Shown: piece by piece, positions 1-5,507 of the stretch
Layout of the letters: each line of letters starts with the position of its first letter
Numbering within the stretch: the stretch's first letter is position 1
Assembly (NCBI GenBank): GCA_027483285.1
Contig: JAIXUZ010000293.1
Coordinates: 1 to 11,142 of the forward strand
DNA length: 11,142 bases
Direction of reading: 5' to 3'
Source: Bacteroidota bacterium
GTDB lineage: Bacteria; Bacteroidota; Bacteroidia; CAMBQF01
Made by a program: the position numbers and the translations under genes
Notes under the pieces: generated by a model
Told to the model about the DNA's origin: nothing
The model's database searches: none
What the model saw: only the letters and a program-made list of their open reading frames with translations

Positions 1-615
1 CATTTTCCTAACATTTACGATAAGTGCCTGAGCAAGGGCATAGACATTACCAAAGATATGATACCCGTTGTGCCCGCTGCCCATTATGTTTGCGGGGGTG
101 TCAGGGTAGATATGGACGGCTGTACTACGATACAAAACCTTTATGCCGCCGGCGAATGTTCATGCACAGGCCTGCATGGAGCCAACCGTTTGGCATCAAA
201 CTCTTTGCTAGAGGCTGTAGTATATGGCCACCGCTCAGCACAACATTCCATAGAGGCGGTTAATAGCATTGAGCTGAAGAACGAGATACCCGACTGGGAC
301 TCGCACGGTACTGCCGCCCCCGAAGAGATGATTTTGATAGTACAAAGCCAGCGCGAACTCCAATCTATAATGAGTAACTATGTGGGTATTGTACGCTCCA
401 ACATCCGCCTTAAAAGGGCTTTTGATAGGTTAGAGATTATCTATGATGAGAATGAAAGGCTTTATGATAAAACCACCCTATCTGTTCGCCTATGCGAGCT
501 GCGCAACCTGATAACCGTAGCCTACCTGATAATTAAAATGGCTATGGCGCGTAAAGAGAGCCGCGGCCTGCACTATTCGCTTACCTACCCAAAGCATAGC
601 ATCCATCAGGATTAA
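1..615 (+). CDS. nadB: L-aspartate oxidase, C-terminal part (5' end outside window)
   Basis: This flavoenzyme oxidises L-aspartate to iminoaspartate, the first step of de novo NAD synthesis through quinolinate, in the cytoplasm. The reading frame is open from base 1, so 204 C-terminal residues are visible of a protein that is usually about 530 long. Visible residues 26-36 carry the AAHYVCGGVRV motif, whose His28 matches the E. coli active-site His351. Residues 51-71 carry the GECSCTGLHGANRLASNSLLE flavin and substrate motif, whose Arg63 matches E. coli Arg386. The three-helix C-terminal domain follows and ends with the family signature RKESRGLHY (184-192). The related succinate dehydrogenase and fumarate reductase flavoproteins are less likely because of the NadB-specific cysteine-rich GECSCTGLHG segment and the RKESRGLHY ending. 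The gene ends 77 bp before bamD. No terminator hairpin is visible in the gap, so read-through into bamD is possible. Confidence 0.95.
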   Translation, partial: HFPNIYDKCLSKGIDITKDMIPVVPAAHYVCGGVRVDMDGCTTIQNLYAAGECSCTGLHGANRLASNSLLEAVVYGHRSAQHSIEAVNSIELKNEIPDWDSHGTAAPEEMILIVQSQRELQSIMSNYVGIVRSNIRLKRAFDRLEIIYDENERLYDKTTLSVRLCELRNLITVAYLIIKMAMARKESRGLHYSLTYPKHSIHQD

Positions 616-680
616 TTTTCACAACCAATACTAATTCCGCCAAAAGCACGTTTTCAGGGCTTATGGTTCACTTTTTTTAC

Positions 681-688
681 TATCTTTG
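681..688 (+). promoter_or_regulatory. Bacteroidota-type -7 promoter element before bamD
   Basis: TATCTTTG matches the known Bacteroidota -7 consensus TAnnTTTG exactly. It ends four bases before the bamD ATG at 693, so transcription should start at or within a few bases of the start codon. A convincing -33 TTTG was not found at the usual distance; TTTTC at 651-655 and TTATGG at 661-666 are weak candidates. Confidence 0.65.
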
Positions 689-692
689 CACG

Positions 693-1589
693 ATGTTTCG
701 TCGCGAACTAAAATATATTTTAATTCTTACAGCCATTGTGGTATTAGGCGCTTGTGCGGCTAAAAAGCAACCTGTTGCTATCAATCCTAACATACAGGAT
801 GAGGTGATAGCCGATGCTGTTGACACCTGCGACTGTGGCAGCTACAACCGCCTGTTTAAGGGTACCAACTACAACCTTAAATACAGCTGCGCCCTTAAAT
901 ACTACAAAAACAAGAAATACGACAAAGCCCTGGGCTTGTTTGAAGAGCTGGTGCCTTTTTTGAAGGGCGATACCCGCGGCGAGATGGCAGCCTTTTTGTT
1001 TGCTTTTAGCAACTTTCATGTTGAGGATTATGAGAGCGCTAGCTTTTATTTTATGATATTCAGCAAAAGCTACCCCTTTAGCCCCCGCAGCGAAAATGCG
1101 GCTTATATGGTGGCCTACTGCGCTTATTTAAGCTCGCCTGATATTCCGCTAGACCCATCGAACACCTACCGTGCAATACAAGAGTTGCAGTTGTTTATAG
1201 ACCGTTACCCAACCAGCGCCCGCATACCTACATGCAATACGCTGATTGATAAATTGCGCCTGAAGCTTGAAACGAAAGACTTCCGCATGGCTAAGCAATA
1301 CTATAAAATGCGCCAGTATAAGGCAGCCATAACATCGTTTAAAGGGGTGATAGCGGTTTATCCGGATACTGAATATCGCGAAGAATGCTTATATTTGATA
1401 ATTAAATCGGCATACCTGTATGCCAACGATAGTTTTGAAAGTAAAAAGTACGAGCGTTATAAAATGGCTGTAGATAACTACTACACCTTTAAAGCACGCT
1501 ACGCTACCAGCAAATACCTTGATGAATTGACAAAGGTATTTGACGATAGTAAAGTACAAATGGAGAAGTATAAACCGTTTAAAGTTTAA
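693..1589 (+). CDS. bamD: Outer membrane assembly lipoprotein BamD
   Basis: BamD is a periplasm-facing, outer-membrane-anchored TPR lipoprotein that works with BamA to insert beta-barrel proteins. From the ATG at 693 the product has 298 residues. It starts with the basic stretch MFRRELK, then a hydrophobic segment (8-18) and a lipobox LGAC, giving lipidation at Cys21. The mature part is built from helical TPR-like repeats, clearest at about 65-95 (YYKNKKYDKALGLFEEL), 100-130, 137-172, 196-225 and 233-270. Length and architecture fit Bacteroidota BamD. An in-frame ATG at 663 would add ten residues (MVHFFYYLCT) before the signal peptide, but the promoter -7 box lies inside that extension, so 693 is preferred. 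A CDC pair (Cys46, Cys48) lies just before the first repeat; its meaning is unknown. It is the first gene of a tight cluster with rpoZ, coaBC and porD. Confidence 0.92.
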   Translation: MFRRELKYILILTAIVVLGACAAKKQPVAINPNIQDEVIADAVDTCDCGSYNRLFKGTNYNLKYSCALKYYKNKKYDKALGLFEELVPFLKGDTRGEMAAFLFAFSNFHVEDYESASFYFMIFSKSYPFSPRSENAAYMVAYCAYLSSPDIPLDPSNTYRAIQELQLFIDRYPTSARIPTCNTLIDKLRLKLETKDFRMAKQYYKMRQYKAAITSFKGVIAVYPDTEYREECLYLIIKSAYLYANDSFESKKYERYKMAVDNYYTFKARYATSKYLDELTKVFDDSKVQMEKYKPFKV

Positions 1590-1595
1590 CATATA

Positions 1596-1925
1596 ATGAG
1601 TAATTTTAAAGCAGTTAAGACCGACACAACTACAGTAACCCGCGATTTGCGTGAGTTTGAAGTAGCAACAGGCAATATTTACGAAAGTGTATCTATTATT
1701 GCTAAACGTGCTAACCAAATTGGTGCTGAGATTAAAGAAGAGCTTAACCAAAAATTATCGGAGTTTGCCCCGCATAACGATAACCTTGAAGAGGTTTTTG
1801 AAAACCGCGAGCAGATTGAAATATCTAAGCATTATGAGCGTATGTCTAAGCCTACGCTTATGGCAGCTCAAGAGTTTTTAGATGGACAGGTTTACTTCCG
1901 TAACCCTGCTAAAGAGAACAAATAA
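1596..1925 (+). CDS. rpoZ: RNA polymerase omega subunit, Bacteroidota type
   Basis: This 109-residue protein is the small omega subunit, which binds the beta' subunit and helps RNA polymerase assemble. The omega-fold core is visible at about residues 19-50 (RDLREFEVATGNIYESVSII, then AKRANQIGAEIKEEL). A charged region follows, and then the lineage-typical tail with KPTLMAAQEFLDGQVYFR. No membrane or secretion signal is present. The ATG lies 6 nt after the bamD stop and the stop lies 8 nt before coaBC, so it is almost certainly co-transcribed with both. Omega between bamD and coaBC is an arrangement I recall as common in this phylum; that is family knowledge, not something the window proves. 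The identification rests on the core motif plus this context, because omega proteins are short and diverge between phyla. Confidence 0.88.
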   Translation: MSNFKAVKTDTTTVTRDLREFEVATGNIYESVSIIAKRANQIGAEIKEELNQKLSEFAPHNDNLEEVFENREQIEISKHYERMSKPTLMAAQEFLDGQVYFRNPAKENK

Positions 1926-1933
1926 TTTAAGGA

Positions 1934-3175
1934 TTGCTTAAGGGCAAAAAAATAATACTGGGTGTTACCGGTAGCATTGCCGCCTACAAGGCAGCTTTGC
2001 TGGTACGCCTGCTAAAAAAAAGCGGCGCCGAGGTTCGTGTTATCATGACCCCCGGCGCCCGCGATTTTATTACTCCCCTTACATTGGCAACCCTTTCGGG
2101 CAACGCTGTACTATCTGAATTTACAGAGGGCAATGAGGGTGTTTGGAATAACCACGTTGATTTAGGTCTTTGGGCCGACCTTTTGGTTATAGCCCCGGCA
2201 AGTGCCAACGAGCTGGCTAAAATGGCCAACGGCTTTTGCGATAACCTATTGATGGCTACTTACCTATCGGTCCGTTGCAAGGTGCTTTTTGCCCCCGCTA
2301 TGGACCTTGATATGTATAAGCACCCCGCCACCCAAACCAATATTAATAAGCTGCAAAGCTTTGGCAATATTATGGTTGAACCTGCTGTTGGCGAACTGGC
2401 CAGTGGCTTGGTAGGGCAGGGCCGCATGGCCGAACCGGAAGAACTGGTAGCGGTGATTACGGATTTTTTTTTGAATAAAAATTCGCAAATCCCGACGATG
2501 AATGTCGGGATGCCTTTGGCAAAAAAAAGTAACAAACGTATTTTAATTACCGCAGGGCCTACGGTAGAGGCTATAGACCCTGTAAGGTTTATATCTAACC
2601 ACAGCAGCGGTAAAATGGGTTTTGCCATTGCCGAGGAGTTTGCAAACCAGGGCTACACGGTTGATTTGGTAACCGGCCCTGTGCATATTAGTACCGTAAA
2701 CCCCGCAATAAACCGCATAAATGTTGTTAGCGCTGCCGATATGTACAAAGCGGCCACCAGGCTGGCTGCAAAGGCGGATATTATTGTAATGGCGGCTGCC
2801 GTGGCCGATTATAAGCCCAGCAAACCATCAGACAAAAAGATAAAGAAGAAAGACACGGAGATGAGTATTGAGTTGGAGAAAACAACAGATATACTGGCTG
2901 CCGTGGGTAAAACCAAAAAGAAAAGCCAGGTGCTGGTTGGGTTTGCTTTAGAAACGGATAATGAGCTTGCCAACGCCCAAAAGAAGTTAAAAGAAAAGAA
3001 CTTAGATTTGATAGTGCTAAACTCCCTGCAAGATAAAGGCGCGGGTTTTGGGCACGATACTAACAAGATTAAAATTATAACGGCAAACAATAAAACGTTT
3101 AATTTTGAGTTGAAAACTAAGAAAGAAGCCGCGGCTGATATAGTGCAACACATACTTACCTTAGCAGTTAAATGA
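1934..3175 (+). CDS. coaBC: Bifunctional phosphopantothenoylcysteine decarboxylase / phosphopantothenate-cysteine ligase
   Basis: CoaBC performs two consecutive steps of coenzyme A synthesis: ligation of cysteine to 4'-phosphopantothenate, then decarboxylation to phosphopantetheine. The 413-residue product begins at a TTG (MLKGKKIILGVTGSIAAYKA). No ATG occurs before residue 38, inside the conserved flavoprotein fold, so TTG is the only sensible start; AAGG lies just upstream. The N-terminal CoaC flavodomain has GVTGSIAAYKA (10-20), catalytic His74 in NNHVDLG, and the PASANELAKMANGFCDNLL clamp (88-106). The motif that reads PAMN in E. coli is PAMD here (Asp124), and the clamp Cys158 is replaced by Ser157 in GELASGL. 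The CoaB domain starts near 203, with AGPTVEAIDPVRFISNHSSG (207-226), AAAVADYKP and the KIKKKD lysines (302-307). The interdomain linker is unusually long and contains a palindrome. The stop overlaps the porD start (ATGA). Confidence 0.95.
   Translation: MLKGKKIILGVTGSIAAYKAALLVRLLKKSGAEVRVIMTPGARDFITPLTLATLSGNAVLSEFTEGNEGVWNNHVDLGLWADLLVIAPASANELAKMANGFCDNLLMATYLSVRCKVLFAPAMDLDMYKHPATQTNINKLQSFGNIMVEPAVGELASGLVGQGRMAEPEELVAVITDFFLNKNSQIPTMNVGMPLAKKSNKRILITAGPTVEAIDPVRFISNHSSGKMGFAIAEEFANQGYTVDLVTGPVHISTVNPAINRINVVSAADMYKAATRLAAKADIIVMAAAVADYKPSKPSDKKIKKKDTEMSIELEKTTDILAAVGKTKKKSQVLVGFALETDNELANAQKKLKEKNLDLIVLNSLQDKGAGFGHDTNKIKIITANNKTFNFELKTKKEAAADIVQHILTLAVK
2489..2511 (+). repeat. Perfect inverted repeat inside the coaBC linker
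   Basis: ATCCCGAC (2489-2496) and GTCGGGAT (2504-2511) are perfect 8-bp inverted arms separated by GATGAAT. The element is read in frame as IPTMNVGM (residues 186-193), between the CoaC and CoaB domains. It is not followed by a T-tract within 10 bases, so a terminator is unlikely. The likeliest reading is a dispersed palindromic element inserted in a permissive linker; no second copy was seen in this window. Confidence 0.7.
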
Positions 3176-4071
3176 AATACATAGTATCTATACTTCTATT
3201 GTTTTTGGCAGGCAGCTTAGCCGCCCAGGAACTTAATTGCCGGGTAACCGTTAACGCTACGCCCGCAGCGCAACAGGTTGTTGATAAACGTATATTTCAA
3301 AGTCTGCAAAAGCAGGTATATGAGTTTATGAATAATACGCAGTGGACTACTGACCAGTTTAAACGTGACGAGAAGATTGACTGTAACCTGCTTATAAACG
3401 TTACTAAGGTAAACCCACCCGATGAGTTTGACGCTACCATTACCGTTCAGAGTGAGAGGCCTATATTTAATTCAAGCTACAAATCGGTTATGCTTAACTA
3501 TCAGGATAATGATTTTACCTTCCGCTACCTTGAGTTTCAGCAGTTTTTGTATTCTGATAACAGTTTCCTTTCTAACCTGACTTCTGTACTGGCATACTAC
3601 GCCCATGTTATTATAGCTATGGACTATGATAGCTACTCACCTAAAGGTGGCACTCCTTTTTGGACAAAAGCCCAGTCTATTGTACAGTTTGCACAAAACG
3701 CCCCCGAAAAAGGCTGGCGTTCTTCAGACGGGTTCCGCAACCGCTACTGGTTTGTTGAGAATATTTTAAACCCCGTGTTTGAGCCCATGCGCGATTGTAA
3801 CTACAACTGGCACATGAAAGGTATGGATGTTATGTACGACCAGCTGGATAACGGCCGCACTGCTATTTTAGATTGCCTAGACTTATTGCAAAAGGTGCAC
3901 AAGGCCCGTCCGGCATCGTTCAACATGCAGGTGTTTTTCAATGCCAAGGCGCAAGAAATTGTAAACATATTTAGCGAGGCATTGCCCGCCGATAAAAACC
4001 GGGCCATAACCGTCCTCAACCAGATAGACGCCACCAACCAAAACAAGTACGCCAAGATATTGCAGCCGTAA
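3172..4071 (+). CDS. porD: DUF4835 family protein, T9SS-associated PorD
   Basis: The 299-residue protein has a clear signal peptide (MKYIVSILLLFLAGSLAAQ, cleavage before ELNC), so it is exported to the periplasm or cell envelope. The mature start ELNCRVTVNATP and later segments match the DUF4835 family across its full length: FMNNTQWTTDQFK, an INVTK segment, the YLEFQQFLYSDNSFLSNLTSVLAYYAHVIIAMDYDSY region, GGTPFWTKAQ, and the QVFFNAKAQEIV segment near the C-terminus. Members of this family are annotated in many Bacteroidota genomes as the type IX secretion protein PorD; its biochemical role is not well defined to my knowledge. Its ATG overlaps the coaBC stop by 4 nt, so translation is probably coupled. 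It is the last gene before a terminator. In related genomes I would expect recN next, but it does not follow here. Confidence 0.85.
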   Translation: MKYIVSILLLFLAGSLAAQELNCRVTVNATPAAQQVVDKRIFQSLQKQVYEFMNNTQWTTDQFKRDEKIDCNLLINVTKVNPPDEFDATITVQSERPIFNSSYKSVMLNYQDNDFTFRYLEFQQFLYSDNSFLSNLTSVLAYYAHVIIAMDYDSYSPKGGTPFWTKAQSIVQFAQNAPEKGWRSSDGFRNRYWFVENILNPVFEPMRDCNYNWHMKGMDVMYDQLDNGRTAILDCLDLLQKVHKARPASFNMQVFFNAKAQEIVNIFSEALPADKNRAITVLNQIDATNQNKYAKILQP

Positions 4072-4076
4072 AGGCC

Positions 4077-4101
4077 AATTCAGAATGCATAATTCAGAAT
4101 G
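4077..4101. repeat. Two-copy 14-bp-period direct repeat
   Basis: AATTCAGAATG occurs at 4077-4087 and again at 4091-4101, separated by CAT, giving two head-to-tail units of 14 bp. It begins six bases after the porD stop codon and ends just before the terminator. It resembles short intergenic phrase repeats that I associate with Bacteroidota genomes; that link is from memory, not shown here. Confidence 0.6.
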
Positions 4102-4112
4102 AAAATATAGAG

Positions 4113-4140
4113 AAGCCCTAGCAGAAATGCGGGGCTTTTT
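4113..4140 (+). terminator. Intrinsic terminator after porD
   Basis: AAGCCC (4113-4118) pairs with GGGCTT (4132-4137). Inside this stem, GCA (4121-4123) and TGC (4128-4130) close a GAAA tetraloop. The hairpin runs into a T-tract (TTTTTGTTT). It lies 41 bp after the porD stop and should end the bamD-rpoZ-coaBC-porD transcript. Confidence 0.8.
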
Positions 4141-4149
4141 GTTTGCTAA

Positions 4150-4199
4150 TCTAAAACTAAATTGCCCCCGTGCAGGCGCTAACCAACAGCAGGGGCAAT
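4150..4199 (-). terminator. Probable minus-strand terminator after the T9SS cargo gene
   Basis: ATTGCCCC (4161-4168) and GGGGCAAT (4192-4199) form a perfect 8-bp stem, extended by TGC/GCA (4171-4173, 4189-4191) across a two-base bulge, with a 15-nt loop. Read on the minus strand the hairpin is followed by TTAGTTTTAG (4151-4160), a moderate U-rich tail. It lies 93 bp after the stop of the minus-strand gene ending at 4293 and faces the porD terminator. Confidence 0.55.
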
Positions 4200-4271
4200 A
4201 AGAACATTTGGGGTTAAGTTTTAATAGGGTTGTATCTGCTGTCAATAACAGGCGTTCATTTTTACTAAACC

Positions 4272-4294
4272 CTGACTACTGACCTCTGGATACT
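4272..4294. repeat. Internally similar intergenic phrase
   Basis: CTGACTACTGA (4272-4282) is followed by CCTCTGGATACT (4283-4294), two similar phrases sharing CTG and a TACT core. The block runs into the stop codon of the T9SS cargo gene. It looks like a degenerate short tandem phrase with no coding potential; no function is evident. Confidence 0.35.
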
Positions 4295-4814
4295 AATTAA
4301 TCTTAGATACTTTTAGTGTTTTGGTAAAAGAGCCGCTCTCGTTACGCACCGTTAAGTGGTAAAGGCCCTGGGCAAGGTTATCGGTATTAAAGGTATAGGT
4401 CATTTTGCCTGCACCCTGCATTACCGCCTGCTCAAAATTTACGGTTTTGCCTTGCAAATCGGTTATAGAAAAGCTTAGCTTATCGTTTTTGGCCAGGTTA
4501 ACAACCGCATAAAACTGGTTGCTAAATGGGTTAGGGAACACCAGCATATCAATACCTTCTGCATTTACAGTGTTCACCTTGGTAGGGTCGCTGGGCAGGT
4601 TAGGTTGCTGAAAGCCTTGCGTTAATATAATGCCACCGGCGCCTACTGTTTTTACAACAATATCGCCTACGGTTGTAGATAAAGTAAAGTCGCTGCCGGG
4701 CAGTTCAAAGTAAGCACCTGCGGGCGCTACCACCTGGTTGCTAATCATAGCGGGTTGTGCGTATGCCTGCGTGGCTGCAATGGCAAGTACTGCTAAGGTC
4801 AAAAGTTTCTTCAT
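4293..4814 (-). CDS. Small secreted protein with T9SS type A sorting domain
   Basis: The 173-residue product starts with a signal peptide (MKKLLTLAVLAIAATQAYAQ). A compact beta-rich domain follows (about 21-72), with TLSTTVGDIVVKT and ILTQGFQQP; this resembles a motif recurring in small Bacteroidota surface proteins. The C-terminal domain (about 91-173) has the type A T9SS sorting-tail pattern: LVFPNPFSNQFYAVV, a central ITDLQGK, then DNLAQGLYHLTV and FTKTLKVSK. The protein should cross the inner membrane by Sec and the outer membrane by T9SS, with the tail removed or used for surface attachment. No enzymatic domain is visible, so it is probably structural or adhesive; that is inference. A start 24 nt upstream (MPSTKSTN) would place extra residues before the signal peptide, so the ATG at 4814 is used. 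The gene lies 75 bp downstream of the DUF456 gene on the same strand. Confidence 0.88.
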   Translation of the reverse strand: MKKLLTLAVLAIAATQAYAQPAMISNQVVAPAGAYFELPGSDFTLSTTVGDIVVKTVGAGGIILTQGFQQPNLPSDPTKVNTVNAEGIDMLVFPNPFSNQFYAVVNLAKNDKLSFSITDLQGKTVNFEQAVMQGAGKMTYTFNTDNLAQGLYHLTVRNESGSFTKTLKVSKIN

Positions 4815-4835
4815 GTTGGTTGATTTTGTTGAGGG

Positions 4836-4843
4836 CAAATATC
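4836..4843 (-). promoter_or_regulatory. Candidate -7 element for the T9SS cargo gene
   Basis: On the minus strand this reads GATATTTG, seven of eight positions consistent with TAnnTTTG (the first T is missing). It lies about 21 bp before the ATG at 4814. No clear -33 TTG was found at the right spacing, so the call is weak. Confidence 0.35.
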
Positions 4844-4889
4844 AACGCTTATAATAAGTAGCTTTTGCAGGTGTGGCGGTTTGCGTTAC

Positions 4890-5384
4890 CTATGTAAGAA
4901 ATTGCAGCAATTTACCAAAAGGCACCGCGCAAATAAAAAGGAATATTAGCCCCGCAGCACCCACTTTTATAACATTGGTAAGCCACGCGCCTATGTATGT
5001 GCCAATACCCGCTTTTACGGCTTCTTTGCTTGTGCGCCCTGCAATCAGTTCACCTACAATGGCGCCAATAAGCAGGCCGGTCATCATACCTATGGGTGGT
5101 ATAATAAACATACCCGCCAGCATACCTATTACGCTGCCCCACGATCCTGTTTTGCTGGCCCCAAAGCGTTTGCCAAACCACAGGGGCAGTAAGTAGTCAA
5201 GCACAAAAACAAAGGCCAATACGCCGACAAACACCCACATTGTGGTGTTAGAATAAAACTTAAGCTGCCATTGTATCAGCAGCATGCCTGTATACCCAAT
5301 TATTGGCCCGGGGCCGGGAAAGGGCGAAGCGAATATTCCGCCTAAGCCTAAAAGAATGGCTATGATGTATATTACTATTTCCAT
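4890..5384 (-). CDS. DUF456 family integral membrane protein
   Basis: This 164-residue hydrophobic protein has about four or five membrane segments (roughly 3-20, 24-40, 48-70, 84-116 and 138-157). The DUF456 pattern is clear: a Gly/Pro-rich first loop (FASPFPGPGPIIGYTGMLLI), then DYLLPLWFGKRFGASKTGSW (63-82) followed by GSVIGMLAG. A Gly-rich segment with GLLIGAIVGELIAG and EAVKAGIGTYIGAWL closes the pattern. Small residues repeat in the GxxxG style of tightly packed helices. No function is established for this family to my knowledge, and nothing nearby points to one. The ATG at 5384 starts directly at the first membrane helix, and the length is normal for the family. It is transcribed away from the unknown secreted-protein gene at 5508 and may share a transcript with the T9SS cargo gene downstream. 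Confidence 0.85.
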   Translation of the reverse strand: MEIVIYIIAILLGLGGIFASPFPGPGPIIGYTGMLLIQWQLKFYSNTTMWVFVGVLAFVFVLDYLLPLWFGKRFGASKTGSWGSVIGMLAGMFIIPPIGMMTGLLIGAIVGELIAGRTSKEAVKAGIGTYIGAWLTNVIKVGAAGLIFLFICAVPFGKLLQFLT

Positions 5385-5507
5385 ATCTTACAACTAAATA
5401 TAGTTTTTATAATAGTACTGTTGAATAAATAATTGCAAGGAGTAACATAAAATCAATACTTATAGTTTAATTGCATAGTGTAATTGTAGCCATCAAAACC
5501 AGTTTAA

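Noticed and set aside
663..692. Upstream ATG extending BamD by ten residues
   Set aside because: The extension contains the promoter -7 box and would put MVHFFYYLCT before a normal lipoprotein signal peptide.
2489..2511. Transcription terminator inside coaBC
   Set aside because: The palindrome has no T-tract after it on the plus strand and sits in the middle of an intact reading frame.
2809..3153. Minus-strand open frame opposite the CoaB domain
   Set aside because: It lies wholly inside a well-supported enzyme gene, has no recognisable domain and looks like a codon-bias shadow.
4873..5196. Plus-strand open frame opposite the DUF456 gene
   Set aside because: Its Pro/Ile-rich translation mirrors the Gly-rich membrane helices on the other strand, and it has no family features.
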